Part shown: positions 10,429 to 20,245 of the stretch, piece by piece
Layout of the letters: each line of letters begins with the position of its first letter
How positions within the stretch are numbered: the first letter of the stretch is position 1
Translations under genes and position numbers: made by a program
The notes under the pieces: model-generated
Database searches by the model: none
Told to the model about the DNA's origin: nothing
Seen by the model: the letters and a program-made list of their open reading frames with translations, nothing else
Assembly: GCA_002005505.1 (NCBI GenBank)
Contig: MVGU01001102.1
Span: 152,001-216,000, forward strand
Direction of reading: 5' to 3'
From: Botryococcus braunii
Lineage: Eukaryota; Chlorophyta; Trebouxiophyceae
Length of the DNA stretch: 64,000 nucleotides

Positions 10429-12182
10429 TACGGGTATGACTTTCACTCATCAAATAAATGACATGTTGGAAGGCAAGCCACATGCCCTAAAGGACTTGTT
10501 ACTTGCAAATGAGGACTTGTTTGCAAAGCAACTCCCGGGGTTACCCCCGGAGCGGGAAGTGTTTCACACAATAAATTTGGAAGAAGGACATCGGCCCCCC
10601 AATAGGCCCGCGTACCGTCTTGCTCCAAGTGAGCTTGCGGAATGCGAAAAAACGGTTGATGAGTTGTTAAAATTGGGATTGATCAGGCCAAGTTGCTCAC
10701 CATTTGCATCACCTGTTTTGTTTGTTAGAAAGAAGGATGGAAGTTTGCGTATGGTAATAGACTACCGTCCCCTGAATAAAAATACCATCTCGGATAGGTA
10801 CCCTCTCCCCAGAATTGACAATCTATTGGATAGGCTTAAGGGAGCCAAGGTGTTTTCGAGCTTGGACTTGTTGTCTGGGTACCATCAAGTGCGACTTCGC
10901 AAGGAGGATGTGCCTAAAACTGCCTTCAGGACCCCTTTTGGCTTGTACGAATTTCTTGTACTTCCCTTTGGTTTGACCAACGCGCCCGCGACATTTCAAA
11001 GGCTTATGAATGAGGTTTTTCACGACTTTATAAGGGAAGGCTTTGTGGCTGTATACTTGGATGATGTGCTCATTGATAGCAAAACGGAAGAGGAACACCT
11101 TCTGCATTTGGACAGAGTTTCCACCCGTCTACGCGAACACCGACTCCTAGCAAAACTTGTCAAATGCTCTTTCTTTGAGAAACCAATTGAAATACTTGGG
11201 ACACATCATTGGGGAAAATGGGTTGGAAGTGGATATGGATAAAGTCAAGGTGGTGCAGGAGTGGCCTACGCCCACAAACGTAACGGAAGTTAGGAGGTTT
11301 CTTGGGTTGTCTAATTACTTTCGAAAGTTTATTCAGAACTACAGTATCCTAGCAACCCCATTGACAGCTCTCTCTGGGGCAAAAGCACCTTGGGAGTGGG
11401 GACAGGAACAACAGGAAGCATTTGACAACATAAAGGAAGCTTTGGTAAGTGCCCCTATCTTAACACTCCCGGACGTACGTCGGCCATTTAAGGTAGTGTG
11501 CGATGCCTGCGATTACGGCGTGGGAGCTGTGCTGTTTCAAGATGGGAAGGCTTGTGCGTATTTCAGTAAAAAGTTGGGAGCAAGCGAGAGGAACTACAGT
11601 GCCACGGAACGGGAGTTATTGGCTGTAGTGTATGCTCTCACGGAATGGAGGTGTTATTTGTTAGGTAAGCCAGTAACGGTGGTGACGGATCACAAGTGCA
11701 ACACCTTCTTGGGTCAACAGGTGGGGCTTAGTCCTCGGAGGGCTCGGTGGGCCGAGCGCCTGCAGGAGTTTGAGATTGAATGGGTATGGGAACCGGGCAA
11801 GACCAACATTGCGGACCCGCTCTCCAGGTGTCACTTCACTCAACACCCTGGACCTGGGGGGAGGGACAATGGGGCTGCTGTGGCCGGGGCTGCCCTCCGG
11901 CGCAAGCGTCGGCGCACCAGTCCGGACTCCCTCATCCCCTCCAGCCGGGATGTCGAGGGTACCCTCACAGCTCGGGCCCGCAAGGTCCCCATGGTCACGC
12001 TCCCGGGGCCGCTCACGAGACCCCAAGCTCCCTCGGCACGATGGAGCAAATCGGGTTGGCCAGCCCGAGTGAGCTTACCCGCGAGACCGATGGGTACGAA
12101 TCCCTACTTGGAAAACTTGGGAAGGCTTACACATACGATCCGTGGTTGGCAGCGCGTGCGAATAGAAGGAAGGTTAGTCTAA
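10313..12182 (+). pseudogene. pol: Ty3-3 reverse transcriptase-RNase H, frameshifted
   Basis: RT reads in one frame to 11242: LKLGLIRPSCSPFASPVLF, FVRKKDGSLRMVIDYRPLN, LDLLSGYHQVRL, LPFGLTNAPATF and YLDD at about 11052. Near 11185 the frame shifts (by about one base) and continues with YLGHIIGENGLEV, the RT thumb, RNase H (VVCDACDYGVGAVL, YSATERELLAVVYAL, VTDHKCNTF) and NIADPLSRC. Beyond about 12060 this frame is spurious and integrase is in another frame. The residues are conserved, so the breaks are probably recent. Confidence 0.85.
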
Positions 12183-13630
12183 AGGGAGGCTTTTGGGAGA
12201 GAAATGGACGGAAATATGTTCCTGCATTGTTTGAGGAAAGGAAGGATGGGGAACTTGTCGTGGAGAACCTACGACGTGGAATTTTGGAAGCTTTACATGA
12301 TCCACCTCATGTTGGTCACCCTGGAGTAACTCGCATGTACGAGCTTGTCACAAGGGAATGGTATTGGCCGGGAATGTGTGAGGATGTCAAAGCCTATGTT
12401 GCTCATTGTGACTCTTGTCAACGAGTCAAGGCTCGGAATACTTTGCCTGCTGGTCTTCTTCACCCCTTACAAATACCAGCAAGGAAGTGGCAAAGTGTGT
12501 CTATGGACTTTATTACAAACCTCCCAAAGACCCCAAGTGGACATGATGCGATTTGGGTTGTTGTGGATAGGCTTAGCAAGTGTGCTCATTTTGCTGCTAC
12601 AACAATGAATGCTGATGCTTATACTGTAGCACAATTGCTAAGGACACGGGTGTGGATGTATCATGGGTATCCGGAGGAAATTGTTTCTGATCGGGATCCC
12701 CGCTTTGTGAGTAAGTTTATGAAGGCATTACATGAACTTACGGGATGTCGACCTGCCCTTTCAACTGCCTTCCATCCTCAAACGGATGGTCAAACCGAAA
12801 GGACAAACCGCATCTTGGGAGATTATCTGAAACACTATGTGGCGGATCATGGGAAGGACTGGGATAGTTACTTGCCTGAAGCAGAATTCGCATATAACAA
12901 CGCATGGCAAACCTCAATAAACACCACACCCTTTCGGCTCACGTATGGCCAAGATCCAAACGTGCCGTTTGCGAATGGCCACTTGGGCAAAACTGGAATT
13001 GGGAGTGCGGATGACTTTGTGCGGAAGATGGGCTCAGACATCCGACGGGCACAAAAGTTTTTGGCTGCAGCCCAAGACCGTCAGGCTGCCTATGCGAATA
13101 GGCGACGTAGCAAGGTCACCTTCGCCACTGGTGACTTCGTGCTGGTGGACCGGGACTTCTTTGCAGTGCACCGCAAACTTCCACACAAGTTTGCGCCTCG
13201 CCGCGTGGGACCCTTCAAGGTCCTTGACTCGCCCGGTCCCAATGCTTACCGTCTGGACTTCCCCGACGGCTACGACCACTACCACCCCGTAGTCAATGTG
13301 AATTTCCTCACCCTCTACCGCACTGCAGAGGGCGCCCGCGTGCGCACGCCGCCGCCACCCCCGCACCTCGTCAACAATCACATCGAGTATGAGGTTGAGA
13401 CCATTCTGGATCACAAGCCGCGCACCAATGACCGCGGTGCTCTGTACGACCCGGACGGGTCCCCTCATCTGCAGTATCTCGTCCGCTGGAAGGGCCACGA
13501 TCCCAGCGAGGACGGTTGGGAGCCACTCAACCATTTCACGCGTTGCCACAAGAAAGTGGAAGAATACAGAGAGAGTCACGGGCTCCCGCCATTGCCTCCC
13601 AAGGGCACGACTCCTAGGGTCCACCCTTAG
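12050..13630 (+). pseudogene. pol: Ty3-3 integrase and chromodomain
   Basis: Integrase reads from about 12060 in a frame different from RNase H. It has the zinc finger (HVGHPGVTRMYELV, CDSCQRVK ~12412) and the D-D-E core (SMDFITNLPKT ~12504, VSDRDPRFVS ~12686, FHPQTDGQTERTNR ~12770). The C-terminal module follows (PHKFAPRRVGPFKVL). The chromodomain is at about 13380-13560 (IEYEVETILDHK, LQYLVRWKGHDPSEDGWEP). It ends at a TAG, 13628-13630. The domain set is complete, and only the shift near 12010-12060 separates it from RNase H. Confidence 0.88.
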
Positions 13631-14173
13631 GGTCCCGTCGACCGGTTGGCCCTCCTTGGAGGGGTCTCTCTGTATGGCCATATGGACTTTGGATAGGCTA
13701 GGGTAAGGCTGCCTTACCCGGTAGGGTTGACCATGGGTCCCTTACCTGGATAGATTTTTGTGCACATTAGGTGTATGGCCTTTTCACTTCACTACCACAC
13801 CTGATCAATATGGTGCAATACTGGCGTAATACTGGACTCTATGTGGCACTTGGACTCCCCTTGGACTCTGGACTTTTGGACATCTGGACTTTTAGCTCTG
13901 CCCTTGTGTCTCATTTCGGCTATTCATCATGTGGACTTTCGTTTTTCTTTCAGTGTTTTGTCTTTTGTTCTGTTAGTCATGCCTGATCCTTGTTCTTATT
14001 GCATTATGGTGGGGACCCCGATACGCAGCATTCGGCTGGGGTCTGGCAACACGGGAGGCGGGTTGCCCGTAGGTCTAAGTCTGAGTCTCCGCATGTTGGA
14101 AGGTCTTGTTCCTTTGTTTGTCTTGTCTGTTTGTTGTTGCGCTCTGCCTTCAGCGCGGGGACGCACAGGAATA
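13631..14173 (+). other. Ty3-3 3' noncoding region
   Basis: About 540 bases between pol and the polypurine tract. A perfect 8-bp hairpin (GGGTAAGG-CTG-CCTTACCC) lies at 13701-13719. Small reading frames here have no recognisable motif. Confidence 0.55.
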
Positions 14174-14185
14174 TGGGGGGGAGTA
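14174..14185 (+). promoter_or_regulatory. Ty3-3 polypurine tract
   Basis: A run of G (TGGGGGGGAGTA) immediately before TGTAGTGAGG, the likely LTR start. Confidence 0.6.
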
Positions 14186-14625
14186 TGTAGTGAGGTGCCG
14201 CGTCAGCGCGACGCGTCTCACGTAGGATGTGCGCGTAGTTCATGTTTCTTCGTGCCCTTTGGGAAACGAGTAGATCTCGCGGTCCTTGTGTGTAGGAAAA
14301 TGACTGTAATATCCTAGTGGGTCTCCTCTCGTCATCCATATCGTTATGCTCGCGAGAGCATCTCGTAGAGGGACGACGTAGCCGGATCCGCGCATAGGTG
14401 GACTAGGAACTCGGGTGGCGATCATTGTCTTTGGGTTTGCTGCTACGAGTGAGACATCTAGCATTCTCTACATTGTTTATTATATATTGTTCTTTGGAGA
14501 CTCGGACGACCTGCGTGAGGAGGGCTGCGAACTTGTAACGGATTGGAACTTCGATTTCTACCTTCGGTGTCACCCTTGCCTGAAACCCTTGCTTAGCTTG
14601 TTATAAATCTTAGTTACACGTCTCA
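14186..14625 (+). repeat. Ty3-3 3' LTR (about 440 bp)
   Basis: Starts TGTAGTGAGG. The right end is uncertain: homology to Copia-B/C begins at about 14630, and plausible CA ends lie at 14618 and 14625. No second copy is in the window to fix the border. Confidence 0.5.
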
Positions 14626-14629
14626 CTTC

Positions 14630-15057
14630 GTTAAAGAAGGTCATTCAAGATTATGCTGGCGATATTGACAGTAGGCATTCTACCTCGGGGTATGTGCTAT
14701 CAGTGTTTGGCAGTGCTGTGGTCTGGGGTAGTAAGAAGCAACACTCAGTTGCTACCTCCACTGTAGAGGCAGAATTCATGGCAACCAGTCTGGCTATTAA
14801 GGAGCTTAACTGGCTGCGTGGGTTCATGGAGGAAATCGGAACTCCTCCTTGGTCAGTGAAGCTATACTGTGACAATCAGGGGTGCATTGCTAACTTGAAA
14901 AACCCACTGTATAGCAAGTATACTAAGCACATTGCAGTGTGCTTCCACTTTGCACGTGAAGCTATTGCAAAGGGGCAGGTTACACTCTGCTATGTGGAGT
15001 CTGCAAGGAACAAGGCAGACATGCTGACAAAGCCTCTCGCTCGCCCTGTCTTCCAGG
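14630..15057 (+). pseudogene. pol: Copia-B RNase H fragment, left of hAT-1
   Basis: C-terminal RNase H of a Ty1/copia Pol: DYAGDIDSRHSTSGYV, AVVWGSKKQHSVATST, VEAEFMA, KLYCDNQGCI, ARNKADMLTKPLA. It is nearly identical to the RNase H of Copia-C (minus strand, 28865-29300). About 5 bases are missing near 14645 compared with Copia-C. The frame is cut at 15057 by hAT-1 and resumes at 24248 after the duplicated 8 bp. The upstream part of Copia-B was displaced by Ty3-3. Confidence 0.85.
15050..15057 (+). repeat. hAT-1 target site duplication (left)
   Basis: CTTCCAGG at 15050-15057 is repeated exactly at 24240-24247. The uninterrupted site is visible in the related Copia-C. Confidence 0.9.
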
Positions 15058-15212
15058 CAGGGTTTTTTTTTTTTAGTTTTTGCCTTGCGGCCCAGTGGCC
15101 GATGAAGGGGGTCTTGCACGTTTGACCTGCGGCAAATCATGGCCGGCCACCTCCCATTGCTTACAAAATGTGCGGCCACTCAGGCCGACGGACCGCCATG
15201 CCACACACTTAA
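15058..15212. repeat. hAT-1 left terminal inverted repeat and subterminal region
   Basis: Starts CAGGGTTTT followed by a T-run. Subterminal GC-rich words TGCGGCC and GGCCG recur (for example 15084-15102 and 15170-15188). The right end (24020-24239) has the same composition in inverse. Confidence 0.75.
15208..15212 (-). repeat. Ty3-4 target site duplication
   Basis: CTTAA at 15208-15212 and again at 22089-22093. Confidence 0.9.
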
Positions 15213-15511
15213 TGATACAGTAGAAACGGCCAAAGGATGCGAAAACAATGGTTACAAGTTGTTTGGGCTCCACCTCAGTACCCGTCCAGTCCGGCCCGGT
15301 CCTTCCTCTGCCAAAGCCTTATTCTATCCTGTTCTAAGTGTGTCCCTGTCTCCATCGCCAATGCGCCTTGTCAAGTAAGGGGTCACTCCCTTGGCGCGTG
15401 AAGTAGCCACTTCTTGGCGTGGAGGAACATAACTCACAAAGGGACCTATATGGAGGTCCAAATCCTCGTGGTCCGGTCATTTTCCTATAACACGCGACTA
15501 TTCCTGTTACA
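15213..15511 (-). repeat. Ty3-4 3' LTR (299 bp)
   Basis: On the minus strand it starts TGTAACAGGAATAG and ends CTGTATCA. It is followed outside by the CTTAA duplication. Confidence 0.93.
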
Positions 15512-15526
15512 CCCTCCCCCCCTTAG
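15512..15526 (-). promoter_or_regulatory. Ty3-4 polypurine tract
   Basis: On the minus strand CTAAGGGGGGGAGGG directly precedes the 3' LTR. Confidence 0.85.
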
Positions 15527-16100
15527 CTTGGACGTCACGGCCAAGAGGGAGACTCACTCTAAACAACTACACTACGCACCTAACACACTTGGCAGAGGTA
15601 CGGTCCTGTCACGTCCTGTCCGCGGGTACTAGTCTGGCGTCCCCAGCCCAAGCCAGACCCCTGTCCTGTCCTGTCTTGTCCAGCCCTGTCCGTATAACAA
15701 TGTAAAATCTGTCCCGTCCATACATAAATTCGCCCGTCCTGTCCAATAGGAATTCTACCCAACGGCAGTGGGGCCACCCATCTGCGTCGGGCGTTACGCT
15801 ACAGCGCGAGCTAGCACGGATGTCGCGACATTACATGATTGACGTCCGAAACCTGACAAGGGTGAGCAGTCAGCACCGCATGCACCCGAGGTGGACGACA
15901 CCCTACCTCGACGAGTCCTGTCCAGGGTGAGCGGTCATCACCGCACGCACCTGAGGTAGACATTCTACCCCGCTTACGTCCTATTCATCCGAGTGCGCTC
16001 TAGTACTGGGATACCCCCAGGGTACACTCTAAGGGCCAAGCTTAGAGCTTCCAAGGTGGCCCAAGGACGCACCGAGGGGCCGACCCGACCTGCCAGAGCA
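15527..16100 (-). other. Ty3-4 3' noncoding region
   Basis: About 570 bases. It contains many CTGTC words (15600-15740, plus-strand view) and a ~50-bp segment repeated imperfectly at about 15857-15907 and 15923-15972 (GGGTGAGC.GTCA.CACCGCA). No supported ORF. Confidence 0.55.
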
Positions 16101-16570
16101 CTAAGCGCGCCTAGCGCGCTTCCGCTGCTTCTCAGCATTTTTACCACGTCCTTTACGTTTCTTGTCCACCTTTTCTTTTTGTTCCGGCCTGTGCTCCGTG
16201 GTTAAATCCCAGTACCGCTGTAACGCCTCCCTGGCGTGTTCTAAGTTATCCTCTGGCTCCCAAGTATTATGAATATCCTGATACCCGGTCCACTTTACAA
16301 GATATTCTCGCGCAGTTTTTCGACCTCGTAACTTTCGTTCCCTATGAGCTAGCACAGCCTCGACCTCATACTCCTCTTCTCCATCAATAATCTCAGGTAG
16401 AGGAGGAGGTTGTACCGTCCCACCTTCCTTATAAGGCTTAAGCATAGAAACATGGAAGACATCATGAACCCTCAGAGTTTTTGGAAGCCTAATTCTGAAA
16501 GCTACCGATGATACCTCCTGGACGATGGGAAAAGGCCCAATAAACCGAGGTAAGAGTTTTCTTGCCGAGT
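16101..16570 (-). pseudogene. pol: Ty3-4 Pol C-terminus: GPF/Y module and chromodomain, frameshifted off
   Basis: This frame continues Pol after a shift near 16570. It has LLPRFIGPFPIVQEV, the VFHVSMLKPYK motif, then a chromodomain (EEYEVEAVLAHRE, REYLVKWTGYQ, NTWEPEDNLEHA). The tail is very basic (DKKRKGRGKNAEKQRKRARRA-like), probably a nuclear localisation signal. The stop is at 16101-16103. Only the one shift separates it from the main Pol frame. Confidence 0.85.
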
Positions 16571-19500
16571 ATGCTTGAATTTCAGATTCTTTGTTGAGAG
16601 GAGGACAGGTTGGCCTATTTTTAAAATAGGAGCATCTTTTCTCCTCGCGTCCGCATATGCCTTCATGCGGTCCTGCGCAGCTTTGAGACATGTCCGCGCT
16701 CTTTCTAGATCCCATCTCATCCTTCGTACAAACTCTGCTGCTGCCGGTACATACTCACGTACAGAAGATGTCACACCTTCATAGACTTCCTGGAAGGGAA
16801 TCGTGGGATCCTGACCGAAAGTCAACCTAAATGGAGTAGTGTTGATTGATTGCTGAAAAGTGTTGTTGTAAGAAAATTCAGCCTCACACAAATGTTTATC
16901 CCAGTCGTTGTGTCTTCCAGTGACGTAATGACGCAAATAATCCTCCAAAATCCTATTAATTCGTTCCGTTTGACCGTCGGTCTGCGGATGAAACGCTGTA
17001 GATAGCGCAGAGCGACAACCGGTCAACCGAAAGAGCTCTTGACAGAAGCGACCCACCCACCTAGGATCTCTGTCTGATACAATGTGAGTGGGAAACCCAT
17101 GCAAGGTGAAAACCCGGGTCCGTAACAGTTGAGCTATCACTTCTGCACTTGCGTCAGTGGTCGTCGGAGCGAAGTGCGCATACTTTGACAACCTATCAAC
17201 AGCAACCCAGATAGCGTCATATCCTTCCTTAGTTCTTGGCAGTCCAGTGATTAGGTCCATAGACATTGATTGCCACTTTCTGTCAGGTATTTCTAGAGGG
17301 TGTAGTAACCCTACAGGTAAGTGTGCTGGGGCTTTGACACGCTGACACGAGTCACATTGGGCCACAAAGTCAGCCACATCTGAGGCCATCCCTGGCCACC
17401 ACCAGGAACGTTGAACTAATTCGAGGGTCCTGTCCCTGCCTGGATGACCAACTATAGGTGGTCCATGCAAATTTTCCAGGATTTCTCTACGAAGGTTACG
17501 TTCGACACCGTCAGAACTCATATGGTGGGAGGGAACGTAAATGCGCGCACCGCGCTTCCACAAGCCACTATGGAAGCTTAACTTGCGGCGATTTTGTTTA
17601 CGATGGAGCCAATCATCTATCTCATATGCCTCACTTAAAACCCTTCCCCATCCCCTCAACCCGTCCATCGGCGTGGGTAGGGTGGTGGAGTCTGCAGCCT
17701 CCCCAACCCCCATCGCTCCTACTCCGACAGGGGGAGAGTGCTCCCCCAGGGGCCCTGCCCTAGCCTGAACCGACGCCTGAACCCCAGCCTGGGCCCGAGC
17801 TAGGGCTCGGACGTGGGCCCCGGCTAAGTGAGGACTCCTAGACAATGGGTCAGCAGGGTTAGTGGATCCCGGCGCATATTCCCATTGGATGTCGAATAAC
17901 TGTAGAAACTCCGCCCAGCGCGCCCGTCTGGGTGAGAGTAGGGTTTGGGTTTGCAAAAAACTATTCGCGCGATGGTCCGTAACAACTGTGAAAGTTTGCC
18001 CTAATAAGTAACACCTCCACTCCTTGAGGGCATACAACACACCTGCAAGCTCTTTCTCAGTTGTGGAATAATTGCGTTCGGCATTACTAAGCTTTTTACT
18101 GAAGTATGCTACAGGTCTACCTTCTTGCAATAGTACTGCACCCACCCCATAGTCACTGGCATCTGAGATCACTTTGAAAGGCTTGCTACTGTCTGGGAGT
18201 GCTAGTACAGGAGCATTGGACAAAGTTTCTTTTAAACTTTGAAACGCGTGCTCTTCAGCTTCTCCCCACGTCCAAGGAACTTTGCCAGTGAGCCGGGTTA
18301 AGGGGGCCGCGAGCGTACTGTAACCCGGGACGAACTTGCGGAAGTAGTTGGCTAGTCCCAAGAATTGTCGTACGTGCGTGCTCCCCGTGGGTGTTGGCCA
18401 GTCCACAATAGTCCGAACTTTGGCAGGGTCAACTTTGATGCCGTCGCGCCCCACGACATGTCCCAAATACCGCAACTCGTCAGCAAAAAACTCACACTTG
18501 GATAATTTTGCATAAAGTTTTTCCTCTCTCAGCCGAGTAAGGATGCGAGTTAAGTGCTCTAAGTGCTGTTCCCTGGACTTGCTGTATACCAACAAATCAT
18601 CTAGGTAAACCACAACAAAACCTTCTCGAATAAAATCATGAAACACACTGTTCATCAGTCTCTGAAACGTGGAGGGAGCATTCGTGAGACCAAAAGGAAG
18701 CACCAAAAATTCAAATGAACCTAAGGGTGTTCTAAAGGCGGTTTTGGGAACATCGGATTCATGTAATCGCACTTGATGGTAACCTGACAAGAGATCAAAA
18801 GAGGTAAAGAACTTTGAACCCTGCAGCTTGTCCAGAAGATCGTCTATCCGTGGCAACGGATATTTGTCCTTCCTTGTTAAGTTATTAACTGCCCTGTAAT
18901 CTATAACCATTCGGAATGTTCCGTCTTTCTTTCTCACAAACAATATGGGGCTACCATACGGTGATGCACTCGGCCTGATGAAACCCTGTGCTAGTAATTC
19001 CTCAACCTGCCTCCGACACTCCGCCACTTCTGGTTCAGCCAACCTATAAGTGGGGCGACAGGGCGGCGTATGGCCGGGTGTCATAGGTATAGTGTGCAAG
19101 ATGCCCCTGTCTGGAGGTAAATCTGGCAATTTCTCTGGAAAAACATCCAAAAACTCTAACAACAATTGCTTCAAGTCTTGTGGCTTGTCAGTCATACCCT
19201 CAATAACACGCCGGGAGTTTTCGTTTAAATCTAGGCCGGTGGCTCCGCTGTCTTCGTCCCAAGGATTATCCCCCTCTGTAGTTGCCACTGCAACCCTATG
19301 GAGATAGTGTGTTGCACAAACTGAGTCCTGTCCACTCCTTGCCTCTCGCACAACCCCCCAAAACCCTGGACAACCCTTTCGCATAGCCCGCCTAGCTTGA
19401 CCCTCACTTATAACATTCACTTTTTGCGCCGGTAAGGTACCTCTTTCACTAGGGGGCAGCGGGTTGAGGAGTGTAATGTAGTGTGAGGAATGAGGCGGTT

Positions 19501-20245
19501 TAAGATGAACTGCGCCATGATTGTAGTCAATTAACGCTTTTCTTTCTTTCAGAAAATCCTCCCCAAGGATTAAGTCCACCCCATCCAACAGAGTTTCGCA
19601 GACAATGAAATCCCTCTGTTCCACATATGTTTGAGATAAGTGCACCCTGAGCTTAGCTGTCCCCGCCGAGCGCATGGTCTGTCCATCTGCCAGCTGGACA
19701 TCCACACACTTCTTTGACAGCCTCACTCCGAGAGTAGCTAGGAAGTCTTGTCTGACGAACGAGTGCGTCGCCCCGGTATCGACTAAAGCGACGCCCTTCA
19801 CACCAGTACAGTTAACATGAAAAAGCATTGCTAAATGCCTATTTGAAAAAGCTTGAGCAAAAGATACGCTAAATTTGGGTCCGGCATGGTAAACTACATA
19901 GGAGTAGGGGACATCAGGTCCCTTGGTACCTTGCAGGATAACTCTCATGCCTTTTAGCCATGGGTACACTGCCTTGGATTTCGCCACTTTACTACCCATT
20001 AGAAAACAAGCACTTAAATGTTTATTTGCTTGTTGCTCACGAGCGAAAGTGGATAAGGTGTCCTCCGCTTTACCTATAGGTACTGCAACAAATGTCGGTT
20101 TAGACGTTCCATCGGGTAGGGTATTGTCAAAGGGGCCTCTAGAAAAAGAACAATGCAAAAACTCAGAACAACGTTGCTCGATAGAAGAATGAAAAGATTC
20201 CCAAGGAACAAAAGTGTGGAGGTTTCCTTCTCTAACTCCACTCAT
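16502..20245 (-). CDS. pol: Ty3-4 Pol (protease-RT-RNase H-integrase)
   Basis: Read from an ATG at 20245 whose first bases overlap the gag stop (ATGA). Residues 1-150 are unassigned. Protease: VDTGATHSFV (~158) and DLILGEDFL. RT: FVRKKDGTFRMVIDYRAVN, FDLLSGYHQVRL, LPFGLTNAPSTF, YLDD (~544). RNase H: VISDASDYGVGAVL and VTDHRANSF. Integrase: zinc finger HGPPIVGHPG...CDSCQRVK, core SMDLITGLP, VSDRDPRWV, FHPQTDGQTERINR. The frame is lost near 16570, just before the GPF/Y module and chromodomain. The enzyme set is complete to that point, so one indel inactivates an otherwise intact element. Confidence 0.93.
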   Translation of the reverse strand: MSGVREGNLHTFVPWESFHSSIEQRCSEFLHCSFSRGPFDNTLPDGTSKPTFVAVPIGKAEDTLSTFAREQQANKHLSACFLMGSKVAKSKAVYPWLKGMRVILQGTKGPDVPYSYVVYHAGPKFSVSFAQAFSNRHLAMLFHVNCTGVKGVALVDTGATHSFVRQDFLATLGVRLSKKCVDVQLADGQTMRSAGTAKLRVHLSQTYVEQRDFIVCETLLDGVDLILGEDFLKERKALIDYNHGAVHLKPPHSSHYITLLNPLPPSERGTLPAQKVNVISEGQARRAMRKGCPGFWGVVREARSGQDSVCATHYLHRVAVATTEGDNPWDEDSGATGLDLNENSRRVIEGMTDKPQDLKQLLLEFLDVFPEKLPDLPPDRGILHTIPMTPGHTPPCRPTYRLAEPEVAECRRQVEELLAQGFIRPSASPYGSPILFVRKKDGTFRMVIDYRAVNNLTRKDKYPLPRIDDLLDKLQGSKFFTSFDLLSGYHQVRLHESDVPKTAFRTPLGSFEFLVLPFGLTNAPSTFQRLMNSVFHDFIREGFVVVYLDDLLVYSKSREQHLEHLTRILTRLREEKLYAKLSKCEFFADELRYLGHVVGRDGIKVDPAKVRTIVDWPTPTGSTHVRQFLGLANYFRKFVPGYSTLAAPLTRLTGKVPWTWGEAEEHAFQSLKETLSNAPVLALPDSSKPFKVISDASDYGVGAVLLQEGRPVAYFSKKLSNAERNYSTTEKELAGVLYALKEWRCYLLGQTFTVVTDHRANSFLQTQTLLSPRRARWAEFLQLFDIQWEYAPGSTNPADPLSRSPHLAGAHVRALARAQAGVQASVQARAGPLGEHSPPVGVGAMGVGEAADSTTLPTPMDGLRGWGRVLSEAYEIDDWLHRKQNRRKLSFHSGLWKRGARIYVPSHHMSSDGVERNLRREILENLHGPPIVGHPGRDRTLELVQRSWWWPGMASDVADFVAQCDSCQRVKAPAHLPVGLLHPLEIPDRKWQSMSMDLITGLPRTKEGYDAIWVAVDRLSKYAHFAPTTTDASAEVIAQLLRTRVFTLHGFPTHIVSDRDPRWVGRFCQELFRLTGCRSALSTAFHPQTDGQTERINRILEDYLRHYVTGRHNDWDKHLCEAEFSYNNTFQQSINTTPFRLTFGQDPTIPFQEVYEGVTSSVREYVPAAAEFVRRMRWDLERARTCLKAAQDRMKAYADARRKDAPILKIGQPVLLSTKNLKFKHTRQENSYLGLLGLFPSSRRYHR

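Larger units (their letters stand above)
8497..14629 (+). mobile_element. Ty3-3: chromovirus interrupted in gag by Ty3-2
   Basis: Gag, protease, RT, RNase H, integrase, chromodomain, 3' noncoding region, polypurine tract and LTR in order on the plus strand. The start of gag and the 5' LTR are missing from the window and should lie upstream of Ty3-2. After its LTR the sequence is Copia-B RNase H, so Ty3-3 most likely inserted into Copia-B. At least two frameshifts break pol. Confidence 0.8.

Noticed and set aside
11770..12072. Pro/Arg-rich ORFs over the Ty3-3 RNase H-integrase linker
   Set aside because: GC-rich linker open in several frames; only the pol frame carries domain motifs on both sides.
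13771..14464. Small reading frames with hydrophobic stretches in the Ty3-3 tail, as possible envelope-like ORFs
   Set aside because: Short, overlapping and without conserved motifs. The position between pol and the polypurine tract is the usual noncoding tail seen in the other chromoviruses here.
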